A program made the position numbers and the translations under genes. This document shows positions 23,647 through 35,227 of a DNA stretch of 64,000 bases, piece by piece; the first letter of the stretch is position 1, and the number at the start of each line of letters is the position of its first letter. Below the pieces are notes generated by a model, which saw only the letters and a program-made list of their open reading frames with translations, was not told the DNA's origin and ran no database searches. The stretch spans positions 1 through 64,000 of the forward strand of contig JAKSYS010000007.1 of the NCBI GenBank assembly GCA_022925895.1, in the 5' to 3' direction. Origin of the DNA: Fragilaria crotonensis (taxonomy: Eukaryota; Bacillariophyta; Fragilariophyceae; Fragilariales; Fragilariaceae).

Positions 23647-25119
23647 ATGCTTCAGTCGCATGAGGCGAGGTATGCCTCTGGATCTGTATTGACTTCTTCG
23701 TTTCGAGGCTGGAGCTCGTTTCGAAGGAGAATCAAACCAACGTGTGAGCCGCAGTTTCTGGTGCTTTCAGAGCAAACAGATTGGATAACGGTGGGGGCGG
23801 CAGGCAAGCAGAAAGGGCTGGATATGTCTCAATTGATTGGACGAATCAAAGGATCGTCGATTCGGAACATTGAGTTGATGGGCTGGGCGAGAGAAGATGC
23901 CGATGCGGCCATCCTCCTCCTGTCTGCACTGATGCAAAATTCCAATCAAATTCGAGGCATCAAATTAAACGAATGTGACCTGCCGCCTATTGATCTTTCT
24001 ACACTGTCAACCGTCAATTTCATGTGCGTCCAATCTGAGTTGACAGCAATCGAAGCGAATCCCATGTGCAAGTCCACTCCACGCCATCTCAAGCAATTGG
24101 TGCTCAACTACAATCCGATTGGCGACACTCCGGTAAAGATCATTGCTGATATGTTACAACGAAATGGATTTTCGGTGGAGGACGTTCAATTGATAGGATG
24201 TGAGGTTTCTGACGTTGGAGCCATTGCACTGGCTGGGGCCCTTTGCTCAAACAATACGTTGACAAAGCTGGCTCTCTCAGCAAATTCCATAACAGATGTC
24301 GGAGTCAGTGCGCTTTGCACGTCACTCTCCGCGAAATCTTGCCTATCAGATTTGCAAATTGGGTACAATCCATTTGGCGAAGAGGGATTTCAAGCTCTTG
24401 CAGCAGCACTTGATCGTGGAGTATCCCTTCACACTCTTTACCTACATGGTCAAATCCGGAGTCTCTCCTCAATACCTGAAAAACAACCAATTGTACATGC
24501 GCTGGGTCTCTCTAAAACGCTGCGTGAATTGAATTTATCATTTAATCATTTCGGGGATGCCGGCGCATCTCTCATTGCGCAAGTATTGACAACGAGTCGA
24601 TCCATCCAGGTATTGTTTCTTACGAATTGCTACATTGGTGATGATGGCACTGCGGCCATTGCCAATGCACTCGGTCCGAACAAAACCTTGCAAGAACTAT
24701 GGTTGACTCACAATCACATTCGCAACGCCGGTGTGACGAGTTTGGCGGGAGCCATGGCTATAAACACTACGTTGAAGCGCCTCGAGTTGGGTGGTGTGGT
24801 GTGCGATCGAGCGGCGGCATTGGAAATGGTCACGGCGTTTTCATGCGACTCGTGTCGAAACGACAACAACAACTACAACTCGACTCTGTGCGAGATGAAC
24901 TTCTTGCCATCGTGTGCCGTTCTCGATACGGATCCAATCCATCAATTCTTTCGTGTTGAATTCGAATACCTCCGATCATCCAAGCTCAGGCGTGTTTGGC
25001 GAGAAGATAAGGGTGCACGACTTGCTCTTATTCTGCAATACCTTTCGAGGGATGAGTGTTTTGGGAGTGATCTAGTTTACCAGACGCTCCGCAACATGCC
25101 GGATACGATTTTGGGTTGA
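23647..25119 (+). CDS. Leucine-rich-repeat protein, RNI/NLR-like repeats
   Basis: Intact single-exon frame of 490 codons. The N-terminal 80 residues are basic and unlike known domains. From about residue 85 there are ribonuclease-inhibitor-type LRRs of roughly 28 residues, with consensus LxxLxLxxNxIxDxGxxALAxAL: KQLVLNYNPIGD, LTKLALSANSITDVGVSAL, LSDLQIGYNPFGEEGFQAL, LRELNLSFNHFGDAGASLI, LQELWLTHNHIRNAGVTSL. There is no signal peptide, NACHT or kinase domain. The repeats should give a curved protein-binding surface; the partner is unknown. The last 90 residues leave the repeat pattern and are probably a capping region. Confidence 0.88.
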   Translation: MLQSHEARYASGSVLTSSFRGWSSFRRRIKPTCEPQFLVLSEQTDWITVGAAGKQKGLDMSQLIGRIKGSSIRNIELMGWAREDADAAILLLSALMQNSNQIRGIKLNECDLPPIDLSTLSTVNFMCVQSELTAIEANPMCKSTPRHLKQLVLNYNPIGDTPVKIIADMLQRNGFSVEDVQLIGCEVSDVGAIALAGALCSNNTLTKLALSANSITDVGVSALCTSLSAKSCLSDLQIGYNPFGEEGFQALAAALDRGVSLHTLYLHGQIRSLSSIPEKQPIVHALGLSKTLRELNLSFNHFGDAGASLIAQVLTTSRSIQVLFLTNCYIGDDGTAAIANALGPNKTLQELWLTHNHIRNAGVTSLAGAMAINTTLKRLELGGVVCDRAAALEMVTAFSCDSCRNDNNNYNSTLCEMNFLPSCAVLDTDPIHQFFRVEFEYLRSSKLRRVWREDKGARLALILQYLSRDECFGSDLVYQTLRNMPDTILG

Positions 25120-27920
25120 GATACGACCAGGACACAGTATAGTAGTTTTGCCATGATTTTAAGGAGCCTTTTCAGTTAAAATCATGTGATGCCTAAACTA
25201 CCAGTAGGTTGAATTGGAGTACAAGCGCACATCGTACACGACATTAAGATGAAATGAACTATTTGTACCTTGTGCCTGTTCACATCATGCAACCTGGAAA
25301 TAGCATACGATATTCATATCCTTACAGGGTAACTTCCTACATGGTATAGGTAGAGCAAGTCGTTACAGGGTAATTTCCTAAATGGCAACAGGTAAAGCTG
25401 TTTCTCTTTCAAATGGCAACACACCATTTTTGGATCAGCTGTAGCATTATCACACTCCATGATGACTTCTTGAGAAGTCTTCCTTTCAAAGAAGAGGCAG
25501 GATTTTGCCAGGAAAGCAACATGCAAAGTCACAAGTGATCTCTTTACAGAGTTTCATGCAGTCATTCCCTTTGCATGCTTTGATTTCCCGTCAATTTTAT
25601 ACGGGCTGTCTCAATGACTGACGATTAATTGGAGCATTTGTTGGTGACACTTTGTCGTGGAGACAAAGATGGTGATGACTCCAAACACATTTGCTATGTT
25701 GATGAGTTCCTTAGAGAACTCAAGAAAGTTCCAATGTTTATTCACCAAAGATGTCAACTCAATGGCATCCAATGGAGGGGAGACTATCTTGACAATTTTC
25801 CCATCCCTTCACCGCCAATCATCTATCCGCTTCTTGTGGGTAATGAAGCCTCAACCAGAAAGAATCTCCTGTTAAGGAAGAGTCTCATTAATGCCACAGG
25901 TGGTGTCCTTAGTGGAAGGGCCTTGCTTTGTTTGATAAAGGAACTGACTTTTTGGTGTGATAGTGCCTCACAACTTTCTAAATAGAGGTGGAACCTTCCT
26001 TCCGGTACAAATTGGGGTGCTTATGCAACCGGGACAAATTGGGGTGATTATGCAAATTGGAGCCTTGGCTGCTGCGGTATATCTTTGTAAATAATACAAG
26101 TGATGCTTTGGAATGATTGGTGCAATTGGCTGCTGTAACCAGCAAGCAAGTGGTGCCTGTTTGTTGAAGCCACCAGCAGTGGGCGGGAACCCTTGTCATG
26201 GTTTTCCTTGCTTGGTCTCTCTTTGGACCAATTCCTATACTGGAGACAAATGCAACAACCAAGACCACACCACAGCTATGTAAAGAAGAGTACTTGCAAG
26301 GAAAGATCAACTCCATTGCCTGTTGACCTGGCTGCATGCAGAAGAACGCACAATATGGCAACAATGCAAGGAAGAGTAGTGCCTACTAAACAATGTTCAA
26401 CCTAGCTACAACCCTGCTGTCCATTTCCATTCACATCCCAAGGCAAGGGAACACCATTCTGCCAAGTAATGCAGGGCATGACATGTTTGCCAGATATTGT
26501 CTGCAACCTTGGTGTTTTTGTTATGAATTCTAATCCCTATTTTTAGGATCTTACATCAATTCTTCAAAAGGACACATCTACATTCAACATCTCTGTGTAA
26601 AAATTCTCATCATTGTGAATAATCACCTTCAGCTCTGCTTAGTGAATCCATGACAGACAGAACAGTCGTTGACCAGCATTGTACTAGGTAGCCATTATCT
26701 ACCGTCGTTACATAGGCACCCTTCATATGAGCAGCCTTTCTATGTGTTTTGAGCAATTGAAAGATCATCTTTTCATTGAAACCGCCACCTCCAAGCTCAG
26801 CCATCAAGGAAGTGATCTTACTTGGCAAAGATTATGTTGCTTGTCTCACTCCCGGCCCTGTATGTCCCGTATGCAGAGGAATCTCTCATTTGTGGTGGTT
26901 CACTGTTAGATTGCATGTTTGTGTTGTCCCTCCACCTTAAAGCCAAGGTGGTCCTGCAAAATGCTGAATGCTTTTGACACATCCTGTGAATCCAGCCATC
27001 CATGAGGAGGCTTGTTCACATTCTCTAATTTCCCCCAACAAAGTTGGCATCCATACACATTTTGCATACAATATTTCCGCCTTTATGTACATGATGCCTG
27101 ATAAGGTTGGCCCCTCCAGCAATATCATTGAATGTGATTTGTGAATTTTAATTTCTGGTCCATTGCAAATGGGATGTGCTGCCTGTTTGTGAAGCATACA
27201 AAGTGGCCCTTTGCACGAATGGGACAGGCCAGCGTGTTTTGCAATTGAGCAGGCATTTTTGGCATATGGGACAGTCCCACTTGTTTTTGTGAAGTGTTTG
27301 TGAGCTTGGAATACATTGCTTTTCTTACTACTAGATCAGGGTTAAGTGACAATGACGATCACTTTTGCGATTGCTTACTAGGTGAATGAGCCATCAAGCA
27401 ACATTGCAGCCAGTGGCATTGATAATTGTTTCTATTGTGCATGTAATGGCAGAAATTACAATTGAATACGACCAAAATTCAACTCAAAAACAAAAACATT
27501 TTGGTGTAGAGGCAGTGTTGTTGACATTTGGCAGCACTCTGCCACCAAACATGAAAATGTTACTCTCACCAATCCGCCCCTTTTTGACAGACTCCGTGAT
27601 TGGGATTCAAGTGCGCAGTTCTTGAGCAACAAGACAGTGGATCTCGAGGGGAATCTCATTTTTCCATGGCATTGCAAGGACCCACATTTCAAGAGTTGCA
27701 TTTGGCTTCAGTGACTACTCGTAGCAGTGAGTCAGCATACTTGGGTTTCACGTGGAAACAACAGGGAATCGTGGCGGGTTGTACGTTGTATGATGTTTTT
27801 GGAGGAATCCAAGTCTCGAGATGCCTTGTTCATCATATATACTGCACGCAAAACAGGAACTCCTTTTGCAGTGAAAACATCCATATATCACATCCACAAT
27901 CTACACCAAATCTTCGAAAG
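25120..27920. mobile_element. Decayed transposon-like region, family unknown
   Basis: About 2.8 kb with no intact gene. Composition and broken frames resemble the other transposon-derived parts of the window rather than the host genes. Coding-like fragments on the minus strand between 27352 and 26610 carry many in-frame stops and shifts; one contains KGAYVTTVDNGYLVQCW, which could be a transposase remnant, but I cannot assign it. Near 25323-25384 the phrase TTACAGGGTAA(C/T)TTCCTA occurs twice, and near 26005-26060 the phrase ACAAATTGGGGTG(C/A)TTATGCAA occurs twice. Treat as unresolved repeat-derived DNA. Confidence 0.4.
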
Positions 27921-28508
27921 GTCATGACCAGGGGTGTCCTATTTAAGGCGGGCGCCTTAATTTTGGGGCCAATCGCCTTTTTGAAGCCTTGAAAAAGCGC
28001 CTTAAATAAGGTCCTGTAGATTCTACGCTACAAACATACCATCGCGTAGAATTGTACGTGTAAGTTTGTACGGAGCACTCTCGTAGCATAGTACGACAGT
28101 ACTCCAGTAGATTATAAACAACATACAGTAAAAACATGGATACAGTACCATATTGTACAGTACTCCAGTATATCCGTAGCCAGTAGCCAGATGCTTAATT
28201 TGGACTTGGAACTCAACTGTTGCAGTGAAAAAAGCTGAAACAATTGAAGTTACATCCATGATTGTTCATGGTGAGCTGTGAGGTCTGTTGGCAGTTTCAT
28301 TTTCTTGATGGACTGAAGTGGGGATGAGCGTTGCAGCTGCACTGTACAGTCATAAACCTTAACTCTAAATCCCCAAAACCCTAACCCCTAACCCCCACCG
28401 CCTTACACCGCCTTTTTGAAGGTCCAAAAAAGCGCCTATATTAACTAATTAAGGCGCTGCTAGGCGCGCCGGCCCGGTCGCCTTAAATAGGACACCCCTG
28501 GTCATGAC
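27921..28508. mobile_element. hAT-type MITE with 8-bp target duplication
   Basis: The element is 27929-28500 (572 bp). Both ends start CAGGGGTGTCCTATTTAAGG as exact inverted repeats, extending to at least 22 bases (CG follows). It is flanked on both sides by the same 8-bp word GTCATGAC (27921-27928 and 28501-28508). An 8-bp duplication with a CAGGGGTGTC-type terminus is the signature of the hAT superfamily. The subterminal regions carry repeated GCGCCTTA/TAAGGCGC motifs, plausible transposase binding sites. There is no coding capacity. A short CCCTAACCCCTAACCCCC run (28378-28396) resembles degenerate telomere repeat. Confidence 0.93.
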
Positions 28509-29164
28509 ATACACGGGTTCATACTGCAAAGGCTGAAAACAGGGATAATGATCATCATGGATACTTGTGCACGTGACGTCAACAAAGGTGATGTCATCAT
28601 TGTCGTATCGGTAACAGCATCGTCCTTGAGAATGCTAACATTTTCGATCTCCGCTGCATGCATCGGCAGGTCAGCTTCTTTTGTAGATGACGTGTTCTCG
28701 ATAGGAGGATGCAGAGACGGCTACTCAGCACTGAGCGCCCGTAAGAATCACGACTAGGTCTATGAATACTTGTACCAGGTTGCTTGTTCATGTATCAAAC
28801 GGAACGCAGACTATGTATACAAGAACAAGTACCGGTCGACGTGTTCTGCGCGAGGTCTAAAAAAAGCGGACAGCCAGACAGACGAATGACTGCTCTGTCT
28901 CTCGAATGAAAATACTCTGTCTCTTGTGTTGTTGGAGGCATCCCTTGCATTCTACGTATATAGTACAGTACATGGTACGCCATACTTTACGTACTATGTA
29001 CTCCGAGTACCTGGTACGACTAGTACAAGTACAAAGTACTTGGAATATGTGCGTTGGACTTAATGAAATTTTGTAAGTCTTGGCTGATTGTGTGAGTTTG
29101 TTCGATACCAAGGGCTACACGGGGAATTGCGCGGCATTGTTGCCTCGAGGCTCGTGGCTCTCGA
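28509..29164. other. Intergenic, no gene recognised
   Basis: Spacer before the ATP-grasp gene, with many GTAC-containing motifs around 28970-29040 (TACTCCGAGTAC, GTACAAGTACAAAGTAC). No supportable gene. Confidence 0.4.
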
Positions 29165-30757
29165 ATGTATGATAGGCCAAATGCGAACATGCATCAAAAT
29201 CCACCACTACATTTTTCAGTTGTGGCATATTTTTTGTGGCTGGACATTTACTCCAGAATGGTTATGGAATTTTCCAATGTTTCCAACGCTGAAGAGACTG
29301 CCGAAGCCTTACGCCTCGACGAGCATGCTCTCTCCAAGGCCGGTTTGACCGACTGCGATAAGCGAGTTCTGCGTTCGGATCATTCTCCTTCCCCCTCATT
29401 GACGGATGTGGACACGAACAGCATTATCAGTAGCGACAACCATGTCGAGCAAATTTCCTCTAATCCTGCCGACAACGGTGGAAATCATCGTGAAGGCATC
29501 ATTATTCCCGATTCAGACCGCGAGCTCCTCAAATCCGTCGTAACACCCCTTGGAGATTATGATCCGCTTTCTCCAACAGCTAGCATTACTGACACCTACA
29601 TTCCAATTTTGGAAGCCCGTGGCGGTACTGACAAGGATGCGACTGGTCATCGTCGCGATTCCATCCCCATTGGCCACGGCGTGATTGATCATGGAGGATA
29701 CTCTGCCGTTGTTCAGTACCTGGATGACGTCCAGGGACCCGACAATGACTTGGCAGCACAGTGCAATGAGGCGCTCTTTCGTCATTTGCACAAGCGGGCC
29801 AAGGGTGTCATTGTCCGCAACAATCCTGGCACCCTGTGCCCTGCCGCTCAGGCGAAACTTGACTCGCTCTTGACGGAGCTTTCCGCAATGGGAGTTCTCG
29901 TCTTGTCGACTCCCGAACTCGTTCGTGCCATGGGAGCCAAGGACGCTCTTGTGAAGATTAAGCATTTGCAAGTTGGTATCCTTGATACATCCGTCTACAC
30001 AACTGCCGATCAGCTCATGGAGGGATTCCGAATGTCCATTGCGTTTCAGCCCCGGGTCATTAAGCAGAATCGAGGATCTCAAGGAGAAGGCATTTGGATT
30101 TGCAAGTTGCAAGATGAATCCCAGTACTGTCAAAACTATGGTGACGTCATTGCTGATCTCGACACGAAGTTGGTCCTCATGGAGGCCTTTGACAATCATG
30201 TTGAAATCCATACAGTGGCAGAATTCATTGAGTTCTGTGTCAATGGCCGCACCGAATTGTCGGGAGAGTGGACATCCACTGGTGTTGGAAAATACCTCGA
30301 AGGTGGCATTGAATCCGGCGCCATGCTGGTCGATCAACGCTTCTTGCCTCGTATTGTCGAAGGAGAAGTCAGATGCACCATGGTCGGACCCGAACTCATT
30401 GGCTTGGTGCACAAGAAACCGCAGGAGGGCGGCTTGTCCTGCACGTTGCAAAGTGGTGCCATTTACACCAACTACACCTCTGATGCGCCTGAGTTCACTT
30501 CCTTGGTCAACAAATTCAGATCGGATATCCCGCACATTCTCGAGTGCTTTGGCATGACGGACCAGCCTTTGCCTCTGCTCTGGACCGCCGATTTCATTTT
30601 CGGGAACCCGGACGAGGATGGAAATGATACATTTTTTGTTGGTGAGTTCAACTGCTCTTGCGTCGGTGTCACGCAGCAGCTTGAGTTTGCAGACTTGGTT
30701 GGAAAGACGGCTCTTGAGTACGCGACGGTCGGGTACGGTGGGCCAAGCCCTATTTGA
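29165..30757 (+). CDS. ATP-grasp-like protein (Cj0069/DUF6815-like)
   Basis: Intact frame of 530 codons. The first Met is at 29165, but Met codons at 29258 and 29264 (MVMEFSNV) are better candidate starts because the preceding residues look like translated leader. After an acidic, disordered N-terminus (about 110 residues) comes a region similar to bacterial Cj0069-family ATP-grasp proteins: SIPIGHGVIDHGGY, a FRHLHKRAKGVIVRNNPGTL segment, VIKQNRGSQGEGIW (the glycine-rich ATP-binding loop), then VDQRFLPRIVEGEVRC and the C-terminal GEFNCSCVGVTQQ. ATP-grasp enzymes ligate a carboxylate to an amine or thiol; the substrate here is unknown. A truncated second copy lies at 37566-38515. Start and exact family are the uncertain points. 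Confidence 0.8.
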   Translation: MYDRPNANMHQNPPLHFSVVAYFLWLDIYSRMVMEFSNVSNAEETAEALRLDEHALSKAGLTDCDKRVLRSDHSPSPSLTDVDTNSIISSDNHVEQISSNPADNGGNHREGIIIPDSDRELLKSVVTPLGDYDPLSPTASITDTYIPILEARGGTDKDATGHRRDSIPIGHGVIDHGGYSAVVQYLDDVQGPDNDLAAQCNEALFRHLHKRAKGVIVRNNPGTLCPAAQAKLDSLLTELSAMGVLVLSTPELVRAMGAKDALVKIKHLQVGILDTSVYTTADQLMEGFRMSIAFQPRVIKQNRGSQGEGIWICKLQDESQYCQNYGDVIADLDTKLVLMEAFDNHVEIHTVAEFIEFCVNGRTELSGEWTSTGVGKYLEGGIESGAMLVDQRFLPRIVEGEVRCTMVGPELIGLVHKKPQEGGLSCTLQSGAIYTNYTSDAPEFTSLVNKFRSDIPHILECFGMTDQPLPLLWTADFIFGNPDEDGNDTFFVGEFNCSCVGVTQQLEFADLVGKTALEYATVGYGGPSPI

Positions 30758-31769
30758 CGACAATCAAACATTCGAGAGATTTTTACGATATGGATATGCG
30801 TATGCATGGGAACCGAGCAGAAAACTTCCATTTACTTACGAAGCGCGGTTCGAAAACTCTTCATTACATTACGAAATTGGCATGGTGTACTAGCGGCAGT
30901 ATTTACAAATCTAAGACCATACTTGTTCAAATCCTGACTCATGACTCTTTCGTTTCAATGTGCCCTCATGTCGTGCAGTCTCATCAGATATGGATGCTGT
31001 TGATACTTTTGATAGTCCAGGCAAACGTAGAAATGATGAGAATCCTGACCGGGATTTCTGTGATTGTGAGAATCCAAACAATCCAAGGGCCGTGCCTTGT
31101 ACCGCGCTCACTGGGGAGCTAGATTAGATGCAAGACATCGACCGGGACACCCTCGTTGTCTAATGTTGATTCCGAACTGGAGTCACACGTGCGAGCGCAG
31201 TTGATTTGCGAGAGTGGTGGCTTTTGTTAGAGTGTCTGGTGTCGTGAGTGCTTAGCATACCTGTACCTCTTCACCCTGACGACCAATCTGACCAGCAAAG
31301 ATGTAATTGAGGTGAATAGGATGGCTAGAATTGAACTTGTGAGCGGAGTCCGAGAGGTACTCCGCCGTTAAAACTATTGTAGTATTCACTGTACGTGAAT
31401 GTACGTGGGTCACAGTGAGAGAGAAAGTGTGACTCAACCTCGTACGTGGATATGTACACGTACTCTGTACGGATATGCAGAGTAGTACTGCCAGCTGGCA
31501 GAAGTAAGCACGAACCGAAAAGATAATTGTTACTGGTTGATAATGGCCTTGGCAAAATGGATAGAGATTGAGGAGTACAACTGGGATCCTTTTTGGCATT
31601 CACGTTTGCTATCTTGGGTATCACCTTCTGGTGGGCTGACGGTTTATGCGGAATAGTACAACCTACCGGTAGCACCAATTCAAACAGCTTCTTGTGAATG
31701 TAGATTACTGTACTCAGAGTACATTTTTTATTTTATTTTACATGACCTGGCTATCATGACAATCAACTA
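30758..31769. other. 3' flank of ATP-grasp gene and intergenic DNA
   Basis: No gene. The first 150 bases match the sequence at about 38400-38515 downstream of the broken copy, so the 3' untranslated region was duplicated along with the gene. Confidence 0.5.
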
Positions 31770-34008
31770 CGACGATCTATGATTATCGCGAGTATGTGGA
31801 GCCAGCAGCTCGAAGATTGCTTGAATTGATAACGTCTCCGCGGATTCCGCTAGCGTTTTGTTAGCGCCTTTCTGGGTGCAAAAAATGAGCTGGTCAACGT
31901 GCAGTTGCGACTTTTTGATCATCGTTGGACACAAAACATGCTTTTCGTTAAGCAATATATTCGTCTGGTGACGCATGTTTCTACAGCTTTAAACGATTTT
32001 GCGGTTGCTTCTTAGATGATGCAATACTTCATATTGCTGCACCTGTTTTATGTCCTCCTGTCGTGTGGCATAATTGTTTAGCGCCGAGAAGTTCGATACA
32101 CAGGGTACTATGGCATGGGGGTTCAGCTGTTGTGGATACTGCCTCTCTGAGAATGCGGCAACTTGGCTGACGGCAAAAGCAATGTCGGGGCGAGTGTTGG
32201 TGGACAAGTAAAGGAGCATGCCGCCAACAATGGAATGGTAGCTCCACGATTCGGTCATGGGAGGTCCGTCAGGGTCGATGCCGAGGGCGGCCTGAGAGTG
32301 AAGGTTAGATTCTTTGCTTCCAAGTTGGCAACAAGCTTGTTGAGGTTGCTTTGGTTGAGATAGGCCATACCTAGATCATCATTATATAGAACGACCATAA
32401 TCGTACTATCTTTGTTGAGCAGACACGGGTCGTTAGCGCAGGCTTTAAAGCCTTCTTTGTGCAAGGCCTCCGACAAGTGTTGGTACCAAAGTCTTGGCGC
32501 CATGTTTAAGCCATAGAGGCTTTTCGAGAGCTGGAGGAAGGTGGCCTCTGGGTGGAGAGTGGAATCCACAAAGGCAAGTCAATCCAGACTGGATCTGACA
32601 GCAGAGGTTGAACAAACGCACTGCCAAAGTCAATTGTGCAGCTTTTCTAGTTCAAAGTTAGTGAGTAAACTAGTAGAAACAACCACCATACAGTACACTA
32701 AGCCACAACTGGGGCAAAAGTCTCCTGGACATTTTCTTGGAGATTGCCTGGTACACAGTAACGTGCCTTGTACTTACTGATAGTACCATTGGGAGTATGC
32801 ATGCAACAAAACACCTAAGCATCGGGTAGAATTCGAGTCTTGGCTTCCGTGATTGGCATGACTTCTATCCAATTTGCGGCTTTCATCCATTGCCCTGTTT
32901 GTTGTGATTTCGGATCCCGATGCCTGGGACTGGATCAACATAAGTACCTCAGCTTGAGAGATACCGGCCGGATGGGGCTCCAGCTGCAACATTGCCAAAG
33001 GTTGCTGAAGGAGCTCAGAATTCTGGCGCATGACTTGCTGGAGGCCATTCTTTTTTGTCAACTTGCATATGCCGGGCAACAATGTCAATTTCTCAGCGAC
33101 CATGTGAGCATGGGTGCTTGAGTTTTCTTTGTATCCAACGTCAAGGAGTGCCTGATCAATCTTCTGCTTTGTCAAACGGAGAGGAAAGCAGAAGTCTTCA
33201 TTTCCGGCTCCTCCGGCCAAGAGAAAGGTTTGAGCATGGCAAGCAAGCTTAAAGTTGTGATCATACTGACCTGCCATCATGAGCTCCTCACGTGCATCCT
33301 TTTTATAGTCGGCAGCGAGAGCTTCGAATTTTTCACCGGCGTACTGGGATGGGTGGCAAGCCTTGATTGATGCCTTAAGGTCTTTGAAACGCTTGATGGA
33401 CGTGGATTAGATCGTCTTGATCAGCTGGAGCCAAACGACGTGAAGCGAGTCGTTGTCTTTAGTTATCTCTTTCATTTTGCTTATGAGAGTAGGATTGAGA
33501 GACGAAAGAAAGAACTTGGTGGCAGGAAGATCATTTGATTTGTTGTATTTGTTGTACTGAGGGCCTTCACTGTAGCAAGAGTGACAGCAGACAACATTCG
33601 TCATAGACACGGAGGACCTCTCAGGATTGGGGAGGTAAGCAATGGTGTCCATCCCACAATCAACAGGATGGTCCCAGACAGCGTTCTGGAAGTCAATGAG
33701 CCTGCTGGAATGAGTAAAGAGGGTTGTCATGCCGGCAGAGGCATGGACAGCAGGGCACAGTTAATTGACGTCGGCAGCGCTCGGATCGAGGCTGACCTAA
33801 CCAGGAGCTGGCTTACCGCCAGTCCAAGAAGACCAATCATCCCCAGAATGGGACACAATGTTGCCCATAATGGGCTTATCGGCCCTATCAGAGGCAGCGA
33901 TGGGGTCGGAGACGCGGCGACAGGGTCGGAAGTTGGTGTCGGAGATGCCATCTCGGAGAGATCAGGTAGACGAATTCGGAAGGGTCTTGAATAGGCTAAG
34001 CACGGCAT
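31770..34008 (-). mobile_element. Ty1/copia retrotransposon relic, internally deleted
   Basis: Minus-strand copia sequence in pieces. GAG-like parts: 33730-33407 and 33280-32900 (DHNFKLACHAQTFLLAGGAG, then a Leu/Lys-rich LTKQKIDQALLDV). Reverse transcriptase: KARYC and ETFAPVV around 32720-32800, then FLQLSKSLYGLNMAPRLWYQ and LYNDDLGMAY (the YxDD site with Val replaced by Asn) at 32569-32380. The RT/RNase H connection SIVGGMLLYLSTNTRPDIAF is at 32258-32180. The GAG-like part passes directly to the RT start near 32890, so protease and integrase are missing. Several stops and shifts show it is dead. I did not find convincing LTRs. Confidence 0.85.
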
Positions 34009-35227
34009 GCTTTTAAAGTAGATTAAGTAGACTAGTTGGTAACTTAGGCGCTCGGCAAGACTTGTTTGGTTGGTAACCAGTACTAGCTAGATACTAGTCA
34101 ACAGAGATGGAGACTTAGGGCTGCAGCGTAGATGATTGTGGAGTAATTGAAGAATAAATCCTTGGAAAGCATGGGCTTGGGTCCTTGGATAGGAAACAAT
34201 AAATTCCTTTTGTGAGGAGTTGACTTGCCTGGAAGGAAGCGTGAGGGGGTTAGCCTATAGATTGGGCAAAATAACCACTTGAGGTGACTATCACCAGAGA
34301 TGATACTCTAATCCTACTAGGATGTAGTACAAATTACTGTAGGAAGGTTTCACAAATAGTACGTTCTGAGAAATTATAAGCAACATTAAATTCAGCGTCT
34401 CAATCGTACAAAGAAAACTTGTTGACACATTCCAGCTCTTCTGTCAGGCATTAGTTTGTACAAAATTAATTAGAGACTGAACAATCGTGTAACACAATAG
34501 TTACACGATTCCAGTTTCTCATTTTGATGGATGACCTCTCAGTAGCACAGTGCTTCGACAACAGCGTAGTCCAACAGTGGTGCAGCCGTACAGGAGTAGT
34601 ATGTAGTACTTGCGAGCAACCATTCGTTCACCTCTATCACAACAGCACCAGCCTCATCTATTTGATCTGATTGTCAGCCACTTTTCTGTTTGATCTTCTT
34701 TGCATTTGTTCCAACAATACTGGCCTGATGTCTCTCAGTTGCACCGACTCTTCTTGGGCATTTTTGGACGATCTGCAACATGATCAAATTCATGGAAATG
34801 CAGCAGCTGCCGCCACCGCCCACATCAAAAGGAAAGGGATCCGGAGGACAACAACTACATCAAAGTCCCGCAATAGTGACTAACTTGTCGATTCCTTGAT
34901 CCCCACCTATGACGCCTAAAGTACAATCGAACGTATCGGGATTGCCTCCCAAGCCATCAGTATTTGCAACAGCTTTTGCACCACTTGTCATGTTCGGCAC
35001 CATCCTTGCAAGCTAAGGCCACTACAACCGGGTCCACATCGTCGTTGAGCACCAGAAGTTGTCATCAACAAAGTCTTTGGTGAACGGATGGAACAGGCAT
35101 GGCGATTGGCAACCTTCATCATCCTTGCTGGATGTAGCTTAGAAGAGGCAATCAATACAACAAGAATGTAGTCGAATGAAAAATGTTGTAGGGTCAAGTG
35201 CAAAATTTGTGGCCAAAACACCACTAG
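34009..35227. other. Intergenic, possibly repeat-derived, no gene
   Basis: No supportable gene. Around 34475-34520 the word GTGTAAC and its inverse complement GTTACAC lie close together (AATCGTGTAACACAATAGTTACACGATT), a perfect 12-base-arm inverted repeat. Open frames at 34671 and 34988 show no recognisable motif. Confidence 0.4.

Noticed and set aside
25629-25985. Host gene of 118 codons
   Set aside because: No recognisable domain, no conserved copy, and it sits in a repeat-derived stretch with broken neighbouring frames.
29513-30763. Minus-strand open frame of 416 codons opposite the ATP-grasp gene
   Set aside because: Shadow frame. The plus strand has clear family motifs; the minus-strand translation has none.
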